Shown here: piece after piece, positions 1 to 6,498 of the stretch
Position numbering within the stretch: the stretch's first letter is position 1
Layout of the letters: every line of letters begins with the position of its first letter
NCBI GenBank assembly: GCA_021797855.1
Contig: JAJZYX010000006.1
Location: forward strand, 1 to 55,930
Length of the DNA: 55,930 bases
Source of the DNA: Thermoplasmata archaeon
GTDB taxonomy: Archaea; Thermoplasmatota; Thermoplasmata; Thermoplasmatales; GCA-001856825
Reading direction: 5' to 3'
Made by a program: the position numbers and the translations under genes
Notes under the pieces: model-generated
What the model was told of the DNA's origin: nothing
The model's input: the letters and a program-made list of their open reading frames with translations, nothing else
The model's database searches: none

Positions 1-120
1 AAGGCTCCCGATGGACACGAATACGAAGATGTGTCATACAAAGAGGTCGTAACAGGACATATCTGCATGTCTTGCTACGAGGATTTACCCGAGGAAGGAG
101 AAGAGGAGGCAGTGGCATGA
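1..120 (+). CDS. 3' end of a hypothetical element gene with a CxxC motif (partial)
   Basis: The first frame is open from base 1 to a TGA at 118-120 and encodes the last 39 residues of a protein whose start lies outside the window. The tail holds a CxxC pair (HICMSCYEDL) followed by a very acidic end, so it may be the end of a small zinc-binding protein. The stop overlaps the next start in an ATGA. This is the first of a chain of such overlaps, which argues that the frame is really translated. Function unknown. Confidence 0.6.
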   Translation, partial: KAPDGHEYEDVSYKEVVTGHICMSCYEDLPEEGEEEAVA

Positions 121-626
121 TCTTCCCTCAGGACAGCGAGATTCGTGATTATGCAACATACTATATCCGTGCGCTGAGCATTTTCAAGGAAGAGTTCAAG
201 AATAACCAGGGAAGGTTTCCAACAGAGTTCGAAATCCAGGACTTCTCCAAGATGGGAATAATACCGTTCGGGATACTGAAACAGAATGGATTCCAGAAGT
301 CCATACAGGACCAGCCGCAAAGCATCACAAACACGCCCAAGAATGAGAATAAACCCAGCTCATCAGAACAACCAAAGAATCAACCTGCACAGCAGATCCC
401 TCCCAGGCAGAAGGTCACTGATTCAGTGATGGACATCGTGAAGGCGCACCCTGAGCTTGAAATAGAAGGCTCGAGGGTTGTCATAAAGAAGAAGATTGAG
501 TCCAAGAAGGATTACTTCGATATAAGGGATGAATTGGCGAAGAGGGGATGGAAGTACGTAGCGCCCAGGCACATCGGCGGGGAGAAGTGGGAGCCGGGAT
601 ATTTTGAGATGGAGGCGAAGGCATGA
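117..626 (+). CDS. Hypothetical protein of the integrated element
   Basis: 169 residues starting at the ATG at 117, chosen because it overlaps the preceding stop (ATGA) and has a GGAGG-like ribosome site just before it; an upstream ATG at 72 is less likely. There is a helical N-terminal part (about 1-60), a low-complexity linker rich in P, Q, N and S (about 65-105), and a C-terminal basic domain with KKK and a KRGWKYVAPRH stretch. The two-domain build with a flexible linker suggests a nucleic-acid-binding protein, but I recognise no family. It lies in a translationally coupled operon leading to the integrase. Confidence 0.65.
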   Translation: MIFPQDSEIRDYATYYIRALSIFKEEFKNNQGRFPTEFEIQDFSKMGIIPFGILKQNGFQKSIQDQPQSITNTPKNENKPSSSEQPKNQPAQQIPPRQKVTDSVMDIVKAHPELEIEGSRVVIKKKIESKKDYFDIRDELAKRGWKYVAPRHIGGEKWEPGYFEMEAKA

Positions 627-1159
627 GCACGATAGTATGTTCCTGCGGGACCGAGTTCCACTCCAAAGCCAACAGGAATACATATTCAGGTTTCAGGGCC
701 CACAGGAAGAGGAATCCTGACCATTATGAAGTGCTCAGGTTCTCCTTTAAGGACCCACGAAAAATTGAAGTCATCAACAATTCAGGGGACCGGTACTTGC
801 CGACTCCCGATGATCTTGCCAAGGCAATGGCATACGCCTACTCAAGGAACGGGACGGAACTGAAGGCTGATGACCTGAGGGACACGGCAGCCCAGATGAT
901 GCAGTTCTTCGGGTTCGAGAGGGAGGTAGTCGGTAACCATCTGGAGCACGATGAGATAGCAATGATGTACCAGCTTGAAGACCTTGGGCTGGTTGATACC
1001 AGGGTAGAAGAGTACAATCTCCCGGACGGTAACTACTGGAGGGCGAATTACTTTGTTCTTAACGTCAAGAGAATTAAGGGGTATTCCTCCAGGAGCGTTG
1101 AGTATAATGAACCGCTGAATGTTTACGAGAATCTTCCTGAGGAGGCATGGGTTAGATGA
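623..1159 (+). CDS. Zinc-finger protein with a DUF6015-like domain, element-borne
   Basis: 178 residues. The N-terminus has a C-x-C pair (VCSCGTEFH) followed by a GFRAHRKRNPDH stretch, resembling a short C2H2-type finger. Residues about 55-150 resemble the 117-residue chromosomal protein at 16146-16499: both have a QFFGFE / SFFGFE motif, an acidic segment, a YxLE(D/E)xG(L/I) motif and a W(R)xxYxxxN-type strand. I believe this is the DUF6015 family, from memory. The chromosomal copy lacks the finger, so the element version looks like a finger-domain fusion. ATGA overlaps link it to both neighbours. A regulatory role is inferred only from the finger. Confidence 0.65.
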   Translation: MSTIVCSCGTEFHSKANRNTYSGFRAHRKRNPDHYEVLRFSFKDPRKIEVINNSGDRYLPTPDDLAKAMAYAYSRNGTELKADDLRDTAAQMMQFFGFEREVVGNHLEHDEIAMMYQLEDLGLVDTRVEEYNLPDGNYWRANYFVLNVKRIKGYSSRSVEYNEPLNVYENLPEEAWVR

Positions 1160-1278
1160 AGCAGGATAATCAGTCAGAAACACGCTTCACTCCAAAGTAC
1201 ACCCCTCAGGAATTCAAGGGGATATTGAAGAAGTTTGAGGATTGTGAGAAGAAGATCGGAAGGGAGGGATCGGCATGA
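1156..1278 (+). CDS. Small hypothetical protein, 40 aa
   Basis: A 40-residue frame that begins in an ATGA overlap with the gene before and ends in an ATGA overlap with the gene after. It is charged and rich in lysine and glutamate, with a YTPQEFKGILKKFEDCEKK segment that should form a helix. No family recognised. The overlaps on both sides are the main reason to accept it as a gene. Confidence 0.5.
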   Translation: MKQDNQSETRFTPKYTPQEFKGILKKFEDCEKKIGREGSA

Positions 1279-1499
1279 GCAGCATCCTCAGGTGCGATAT
1301 CAGGATCGACAGGGATTTCTTCACCCGTAAGGAACATTCATCCAGGGAGATAACGCACCACCTTGAATGGGCTGACGACTCGAGGCTCTCTTTGAGGAGA
1401 GTGAAGGGTATCAGGAAGAGAAAATCGCCGATGGACTCGAGTAAGAAGGCCATTTGTGATGAAATAGTCAGGATCGCGGAAATGGAGGCGAGAATATGA
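1275..1499 (+). CDS. Small basic hypothetical protein, 74 aa
   Basis: 74 residues, basic in the middle (LRRVKGIRKRKS), coupled by ATGA overlaps at both ends to the other small element genes. The composition suits a nucleic-acid-binding accessory protein of a plasmid or virus, but there is no diagnostic motif. Function unknown. Confidence 0.5.
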   Translation: MSSILRCDIRIDRDFFTRKEHSSREITHHLEWADDSRLSLRRVKGIRKRKSPMDSSKKAICDEIVRIAEMEARI

Positions 1500-1678
1500 G
1501 CGGGGATAACGCAAGGGATGAGATAGACATCTTTGACGAGACCCTCCGGGACATCCTGGGAGAGCTCGTTAGGGACGGAATGCTGGAAGTTGTGCATGAC
1601 GACCCGGACCCCGACAGGAGGTCCTACCGTCTGACTCAGAAGGGAATAGACTACGTGGAAAGGAGGATGACTGAATGA
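1496..1678 (+). CDS. Small winged-helix-like protein, 60 aa
   Basis: 60 residues. It has the pattern of a compact winged helix: a helical LRDILGELVRDGMLEVV segment, a turn with DPDPDRR, a strand RSYRLTQKG and a last helix IDYVERRM. The LTxKG..Y motif is common at the C-terminal end of small archaeal and viral wHTH regulators. It overlaps neighbours by ATGA on both sides and sits just before the integrase, so it may control the element. The regulatory role is inferred. Confidence 0.55.
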   Translation: MSGDNARDEIDIFDETLRDILGELVRDGMLEVVHDDPDPDRRSYRLTQKGIDYVERRMTE

Positions 1679-1737
1679 CTTGGAAGGAGTTCTGGACTTA
1701 CTACCTTTATGCAAACGTGTTTGCCTTTTTTTTGTGA
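1675..1737 (+). CDS. Possible 20-aa hydrophobic peptide
   Basis: A 20-residue frame (MTWKEFWTYYLYANVFAFFL) starts in an ATGA overlap with the wHTH-like gene. Its stop overlaps another ATG (TGATG at 1735-1739) that opens a 10-residue frame ending in the ATGA of the integrase at 1766. The unbroken run of stop-start overlaps suggests ribosomes pass along it. Whether the peptide has a role, or the frames only carry coupling to the integrase, cannot be told. Confidence 0.3.
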   Translation: MTWKEFWTYYLYANVFAFFL

Positions 1738-1765
1738 TGGGATATTTCGTTAGGGGGATTATGGG

Positions 1766-2785
1766 ATGACAGAAGGTCTTGAAGCAAAGCTGGAGGAGTA
1801 CAGGGTATGGGCATTGACACTGGGTCACTATTCCTCATCGACGGTGACAAGGTCAGTCAGGAGGATCAGGGAGCTGTCCAGGGTGATAGACGTCCTTCAT
1901 CCGAAGCAGAAACAGGTCCTTGACTTCTTCGCAAAGGAGAGAACCAGGGGGGTCAAACCTCATACAATGAACAATCAGAGGAAGGACCTGGATGCTTTCT
2001 TCAGGTTCCTGGGCGTGAAGGTGGAGCTCCCTGTCTATCCCGAGCCGCCGCCCCCTGATCCGAGGATACCCACGGACGAGGAGGCTCTTGCGCTGCTGAA
2101 GGCTGCTTCCGGTGCGAGGGACAGGGCAACGGCTGCAAGGAACAAGCTGATCATGGAGCTGCTCATGTTCGGCGGCATAAGGAGGGGGGAGCTGCTCTCC
2201 ATAAACCTGGACGACGTCCGTGAGAACGGCATAAGAATAAGGTCGGAGAAGGGTGAAGCGGAGAGGATCATAGGCCTTCCTCCGGAGATGATGGGGGAGA
2301 TAAGGGAGTATGTGGAGCACTATCGGTCGAGGTCCGACCAGTCTGCGCTCTTCACCACATCAGCCGGGAGGCTGAGCTACGATTACCTGGGGCACATAGT
2401 TAAACAAATCGGTGCCGCAGCAGGCGTGAAGTGGTTCCACTGCCATGCCGCAAGGCACTGGTGCGGAACCTCGCTTCTGCGCGGGATGCTGGGGTCAAAA
2501 CCGCTGGACATAAGATACGTCCAAATCCATCTAGGCCACAAGTCCCTGAAGACCACCCAGAGATACACCCACGTTTCCCAGCTGGAGGTGGCAGACCAAG
2601 TGCAGAAGCGGTTGGGGAAATTTTTTCGAGGCGATGAAAAAATGAGTGGAGTATCGGAATGGAACGAATCTGGACCTGGACATAGTGGGGCTGCCCGGAT
2701 TTGGACCGGGGTCTCAGGCTCCCAAAGCCCGAAGGATACCAAGCTACCCCACAGCCCCTTTCAACCCTATTTTCACTCGGTTTAA
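1766..2785 (+). CDS. Tyrosine recombinase (element integrase)
   Basis: 339 residues. The N-terminal SAM-like core-binding domain covers about 1-100; the catalytic domain about 105-290. The catalytic set is visible: R139 in GIRRGELL, H227-x-x-R230 in CHAARH, H258 in HLGHKS and the nucleophile Y267 in TTQRYTHV. It would integrate and excise the element at the tRNA-Pro gene. After about residue 290 the frame runs antisense through the 3' part of tRNA-Pro, so the last 45-50 residues come from the attachment site rather than a conserved domain. The C-terminus of the free-element protein is probably different. It starts in an ATGA overlap with the upstream mini-frames. Confidence 0.93.
   Translation: MTEGLEAKLEEYRVWALTLGHYSSSTVTRSVRRIRELSRVIDVLHPKQKQVLDFFAKERTRGVKPHTMNNQRKDLDAFFRFLGVKVELPVYPEPPPPDPRIPTDEEALALLKAASGARDRATAARNKLIMELLMFGGIRRGELLSINLDDVRENGIRIRSEKGEAERIIGLPPEMMGEIREYVEHYRSRSDQSALFTTSAGRLSYDYLGHIVKQIGAAAGVKWFHCHAARHWCGTSLLRGMLGSKPLDIRYVQIHLGHKSLKTTQRYTHVSQLEVADQVQKRLGKFFRGDEKMSGVSEWNESGPGHSGAARIWTGVSGSQSPKDTKLPHSPFQPYFHSV
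2686..2726. other. Probable attachment site (right end of the integrated element)
   Basis: The integrase reading frame runs into the 3' half of tRNA-Pro, and all element-like genes lie on that side. By analogy with other tRNA-targeting archaeal integrases, the crossover core should be within the anticodon-to-acceptor 3' half. The exact core cannot be set because the matching repeat at the other end lies left of the window. Confidence 0.55.
2686..2758 (-). tRNA. tRNA-Pro(TGG)
   Basis: A 73-nt cloverleaf on the minus strand: acceptor GGGGCTG/CAGCCCC, D arm with GGGT, anticodon stem CGGGC/GCCTG closing loop TTTGGGA (anticodon TGG), a 4-nt variable loop and T stem CCCGG/CCGGG. CCA is not encoded; the discriminator is A. 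The T loop reads TCCAAAT, so the nearly invariant T55 is C. A likely TATA box (TTTAAACC) lies about 25 nt upstream. The 3' end faces the integrase, the usual position of an integration target. Confidence 0.9.
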
Positions 2786-3042
2786 ATCACTTTCCACTTA
2801 CGGGAAATGGGAGCTCCAGTCCTGCGGAAGGTTATTGAAATATTTGCATCTCCTTTGTGGGTAGTTTAACTTCCAGGCGTTCTAAATCTCGTTCTAAAAT
2901 GATCTATGATTCGCCAATCCCTATTCCTAATTTCGTGATTCCTACAGAATTCAAAGTTCTATTCGGCTTCTCCTTCATCGTCCCATAAGACTTGGTTAAA
3001 GCCCTTCCTCTCCTTCTCATTCCATCGGAATTACAGCAGCCA

Positions 3043-3052
3043 TTAAAATTAT
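3043..3052 (+). promoter_or_regulatory. TATA box of the aMBF1 gene
   Basis: TTAAAATTAT centred about 29 nt before the ATG at 3077, the spacing expected for an archaeal promoter giving a nearly leaderless mRNA. No purine-rich ribosome site lies before the ATG. Confidence 0.5.
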
Positions 3053-3076
3053 CTACTCATTGTTGCTTCTACGACT

Positions 3077-3508
3077 ATGAACTGTGAACTGTGCGGAAGA
3101 GTGATCGATCATTACCATGAAGTTATCATTGATGGGGTCACCATGAAAGTATGCAGTGAATGTGCGAAATACGGCACTGAGGTAAAAAGGAAACAGGTCC
3201 CGGTTCAGAGGGAGCAGGTACAACCAGCTGTTCAGAGGAAGAATTTCATTACGATCCCTTCCACCCCGCCAAGGAGGAGGCTGACAGCCTCTCCTGACGA
3301 CTCGGACGAGCCGATAGTTGACTTTGGGAAGGAGATCAAGAGGAGGAGGGAAGAGATGGGTCTCTCCCAGGAAGAGCTTGCGAACAAGCTCCAAGAGAAG
3401 AAGAATCTTATAGCGAAGTTAGAGAGGGAGGAGATCAAGCCGGACAAGCAGACGGCCAGAAAGATAGAGAAATTCATGGGCATAAAGATACTGGAAAAGG
3501 TCCAGTAA
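3077..3508 (+). CDS. Archaeal multiprotein bridging factor aMBF1
   Basis: 143 residues. The N-terminal zinc ribbon has CELCG near residue 3 and CSECAKYG near residue 29; a variable basic and proline-containing linker covers about 40-80; the C-terminal Cro/XRE-type helix-turn-helix (about 84-140) contains GKEIKRRREEMGLSQEELAN and a KLEREEIKPD turn. The order zinc ribbon-linker-HTH and the length are those of archaeal MBF1, which binds the transcription or translation machinery. It is monocistronic, convergent with lysS, and is the first clear host gene after the element. Confidence 0.9.
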   Translation: MNCELCGRVIDHYHEVIIDGVTMKVCSECAKYGTEVKRKQVPVQREQVQPAVQRKNFITIPSTPPRRRLTASPDDSDEPIVDFGKEIKRRREEMGLSQEELANKLQEKKNLIAKLEREEIKPDKQTARKIEKFMGIKILEKVQ

Positions 3509-3527
3509 CTCTCCGTTCTCTAACGGT

Positions 3528-4985
3528 TCATTTTGTTGATGCCTCTCCGGGAGGGGACTTCATCGGCGGAAACAGGATCACTTCCTTTATAGACACCTGA
3601 TTTGTGAAGAGCATGGTGGGCCTGTCAATCGAGATGCCGATACCTGCTGTAGGAGGCATCCCATACTCTATCGCATCGAGGAATTCTTCATCGAAAGGCG
3701 GGGCCTCTTCATCCCCCTTCTTCCTCTCAATTTCCTGCTCGTCGAACATCTTTCTCTGGTAAATAGGGTCCGTAAGCTCAGAGTAGGAGTTGGCGATCTC
3801 CATCCTTCCCGCATATAGCTCGAACCTTTCAGCCCTGAGCGGATTCCCTCTCTTTATCTTGGTGAGAGGGCACATGTACGCCGGAAAATCGAGTACGAAA
3901 GTAGGCTGGAGCGTCCTCTGCTTGAGATACTTGTCGAATAACGAATCCGCTACGTGGTAACGGTCTGGGTGCTTCAAGCCTAGGCCTTCACTGAGATTGA
4001 TTTTCGCAGCCTCGTCGTCCGTTAGTGAGGATACGTCCACCCCTATCAACTTCTCAAGCTCGTCCACCCAATACATTCTTGCAAACGGTGGAGCGAAATC
4101 TATCGTTTCACCCTGGTATTCTATCTTTGTCGCCCCGAAGGTCTTGAGAACGAATGAGCTCATCATCCCCTCCATCATCTTCATGAACTCTTCGTAGTCG
4201 CTATAGGCTTCATAGTACTCTACTTGGGTAAATTCAGGGTTGTGAGTGGAATCAGCATCCTCATTCCTGAAGTCCTTGGATACTTCATATACCCTTTCCA
4301 CTCCTCCAATTATTAGCCTCTTGAGATAGAGCTCATCGGATATCCTCAGATACATCACTTTGTCGTCAAGCGTGTGATATGTGGTAGTGAAAGGCTTCGC
4401 CTTGGCCCCTCCATACACATCCTGCAGAATCGGCGTCTCAACCTCTATAGCCCCCCGCAGGTCGAGGGTATCCCTCACGTGCTTCAGGAATTTTGCCCTG
4501 ATTTCAAACGTCCTCAGGACTTCCTGGTTCATCATGAGGTCTAGATGCCTGTTCCTGTATCTCGTCTCCGTGTCGGTCAGACCCTGCCACTTGTTCGGTA
4601 GCGTTCTCAGCGTCTTTGACAGCATGGTCATTTCCCTGGCGCCAACGCTGATTTCCCCCCTCTTGCTCCTCATCACTACGCCCCTCACCCCTAGGAAATC
4701 TCCGATGGATGTGTTATCAAGAACAAGAAGAGATTTCTGGTCGAGGTCGTTGGTCCTGATGAGGGCCTGGATCCTTCCTGACCTGTCCTGAACGTCGATG
4801 AACGTTATGCCCCCCATCCTACGCATCTGCATGGCCCTTCCTGCGACGCTTACCTCCCTTCCCTCTAGCTCCGAGAACTTCTCCTTTATATCGTTTGCAT
4901 GATGCGTCACGTTGTAAGAATAAGGATATGGCTCAATTCCTGCGCTTCTCAGATTGCTGATGCTCCTTAGCTTGGACTCTTCTAT
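3528..4985 (-). CDS. lysS: Lysyl-tRNA synthetase, class II
   Basis: Charges tRNA-Lys. The N-terminal OB-fold domain (GREVSVAGRAMQMRRMG and DRSGRIQ) binds the anticodon. The class II core has motif 1 around EVETPILQ, motif 2 FRNEDADSTHNPEFTQVE and motif 3 GIGISIDRPTMLF. The first usual start is a GTG at 4910, but the frame continues upstream through LRSAGIEPYPYSYNVTH, which matches the conserved N-terminus of bacterial-type LysRS. Between 4910 and the upstream stop there is no ATG, GTG or TTG. An ATA at 4983-4985 follows a GGGGAGGTG ribosome site and is used here as the start; a frameshift after the ATG at 5029-5031 is the other option. Confidence 0.9.
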   Translation of the reverse strand: MEESKLRSISNLRSAGIEPYPYSYNVTHHANDIKEKFSELEGREVSVAGRAMQMRRMGGITFIDVQDRSGRIQALIRTNDLDQKSLLVLDNTSIGDFLGVRGVVMRSKRGEISVGAREMTMLSKTLRTLPNKWQGLTDTETRYRNRHLDLMMNQEVLRTFEIRAKFLKHVRDTLDLRGAIEVETPILQDVYGGAKAKPFTTTYHTLDDKVMYLRISDELYLKRLIIGGVERVYEVSKDFRNEDADSTHNPEFTQVEYYEAYSDYEEFMKMMEGMMSSFVLKTFGATKIEYQGETIDFAPPFARMYWVDELEKLIGVDVSSLTDDEAAKINLSEGLGLKHPDRYHVADSLFDKYLKQRTLQPTFVLDFPAYMCPLTKIKRGNPLRAERFELYAGRMEIANSYSELTDPIYQRKMFDEQEIERKKGDEEAPPFDEEFLDAIEYGMPPTAGIGISIDRPTMLFTNQVSIKEVILFPPMKSPPGEASTK

Positions 4986-5088
4986 GAAGGAAACTCTCCC
5001 ACCTCCCCTGTAGTAACAGCGAGCAGTTCATTCACCTTCTGCCTTGTTGCCACGTGGAACAAACAATTTTATCCTGCCGCAATCCTAT

Positions 5089-5697
5089 TTACTTAAGTAA
5101 CCTTGCCCTCACCAGAGCACGGAGAGGTACGCCGTCAATCTCGTCCCTGGGCGTCTTGTTCGTAAGCACAACCACCAGAAGCGGATTCCCCTTCTCCTTC
5201 TTCACGGCGCTAAGGGCCTTGGAGACTGTCTCCCCCGTACTGACGACATCATCAACCAGAACTACATTCTTGCCGGATATGTTGGCGTAGTTGCTGGAAA
5301 ATGTTCCTTCCCCCTTCGTCGTGATTGACCTGTAAATTCCGAGCTCAGTCCCGAGGATGTCGGATATGAATGTGGCGTAAGGTATTCCGTTGATCGTTAT
5401 GCCGACTACGGTATCTACTTCCTTCTCCATTATTTGTGTCTCCTCCTCTATTATGTCGGCCATAATTTCTGAGATATTGTAGATCCTGTTGGAGTAGACC
5501 CCTATGCTCCTCCAGCCTATCTTAACGTCGCCAGGGGCTTTCTCTATCTTTGACTCCCCGCTCAGCAACCAAATGACCGTGTTGAGGGACAGATGCATCT
5601 CAGTCGCTATATCCTTATCATTCATACCCTTCTGTTTCAGTTGCTTCGCAATTTCTGCAAGTTCTTCTATACTCTTCATTTGATCACCATTCAGCAC
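5089..5697 (-). CDS. gfcR: GfcR-type HTH-phosphoribosyltransferase regulator
   Basis: 202 residues. An N-terminal helix-turn-helix (about 8-50, with KGMNDKDIATEMHLSLNTV) is joined to a type I phosphoribosyltransferase domain whose PRPP loop is VVLVDDVVSTGETVSK. This layout is that of the archaeal orotate-PRTase-like family that includes haloarchaeal GfcR, a regulator of sugar catabolism. The true orotate PRTase of the window is at the right end and lacks the HTH, which supports a regulatory role here. A minus-strand TATA-like TTTATATCC lies about 75 nt upstream of the ATG. The effector is unknown. Confidence 0.8.
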   Translation of the reverse strand: MLNGDQMKSIEELAEIAKQLKQKGMNDKDIATEMHLSLNTVIWLLSGESKIEKAPGDVKIGWRSIGVYSNRIYNISEIMADIIEEETQIMEKEVDTVVGITINGIPYATFISDILGTELGIYRSITTKGEGTFSSNYANISGKNVVLVDDVVSTGETVSKALSAVKKEKGNPLLVVVLTNKTPRDEIDGVPLRALVRARLLK

Positions 5698-5853
5698 TCA
5701 TAGGGGTCATCACAGCCTCAGCTCAGCTGACCCTCTTCTCATCACGCTTTCTAATATGCAATACGGATATAAACTCTTTTTTGAGAATTATTCGGCGCAA
5801 TAGAGACTGTTGCCAAAATTCGCGGAGGAGTTGAGGGATTTGATGAAATTCGT

Positions 5854-6339
5854 TCAGCCTTCCGACCTTCCGTACTTTAACGTGAAAGTGGCTTCCCCCG
5901 TCACATTCCCCTCCAGGATCTTCAGAAGTTCCTTCTTCCTTAACCCCTCCCCTAAGTTCGGGGCAAGTTGCGTTGCATAGAAATGAAAGACGTACCTGTG
6001 AGGCTTCTTGCCAGGCGGGCAGGGGCCGATGTAACCTACCCTCCCAAGTCCTCCTCTCCCCTGTGTTATTCCGTTCTCCAGTTTCGGGATTTTCGGCATA
6101 TTCTCCTTAAGCCCTGTTATTGAGGGTGCAATATTATAAACAACCCAGTGAGTGAACGTGCCTATGGGAGCATCTGGATCTTCCATGATCAATGCCAGGG
6201 ACCTTGTGCCAGTGGGAAGGTCTGACCAGGTGATCTCCGGAGAGATGCCCTCCCCTTTGCAGGTATATTTCCTGTCCATGAAGTCTCCGTCATTATATGA
6301 TGACACTTTAAACTGGATCGACACATTAATGGGAAGCAC
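5854..6339 (-). CDS. PEBP / YbhB-YbcL family protein
   Basis: 161 residues, a full-length single domain of the phosphatidylethanolamine-binding (Raf kinase inhibitor-like) superfamily. Signature pieces are the anion-pocket sequence SLALIMEDPDAP, FTHWVVYNI and GYIGPCPPGKKPHRYVFHFYA, all typical of the prokaryotic YbhB/YbcL type. There is no signal peptide, so it is probably cytosolic. The ligand and role in archaea are unknown. It is transcribed away from nnr; the 158-nt gap should hold both promoters. Confidence 0.88.
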   Translation of the reverse strand: MLPINVSIQFKVSSYNDGDFMDRKYTCKGEGISPEITWSDLPTGTRSLALIMEDPDAPIGTFTHWVVYNIAPSITGLKENMPKIPKLENGITQGRGGLGRVGYIGPCPPGKKPHRYVFHFYATQLAPNLGEGLRKKELLKILEGNVTGEATFTLKYGRSEG

Positions 6340-6472
6340 GGGAAGATTTAAGGGTTCTGTAATGAATTGTAGGAAGACTCCTTACGGCCTGGGTGCAGCT
6401 TGATGAGGGTGCGCACAACCTCTTGAGAACACCTTTATCTCCATGCGTTTAGCTTTAACGGCCGTACACATA

Positions 6473-6493
6473 AAATATCAGCTGGTGATATTT
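6473..6493. promoter_or_regulatory. Inverted repeat at the nnr promoter
   Basis: Perfect 8-bp arms AAATATCA and TGATATTT separated by GCTGG, ending 5 nt before the GTG start of nnr and beginning just after a TATA-like CATAAAATA. A dyad over the expected transcription start is a plausible repressor site, but no regulator can be assigned. Confidence 0.35.
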
Positions 6494-6498
6494 GACAT

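Noticed and set aside
1737-1769. A 10-codon frame between the 20-aa peptide and the integrase
   Set aside because: Too short to call as a gene; mentioned only as part of the stop-start chain.
5089-5697. Calling the HTH-PRTase protein a second orotate phosphoribosyltransferase
   Set aside because: The N-terminal HTH and the presence of a canonical pyrE at 55118-55630 favour the GfcR-type regulator.
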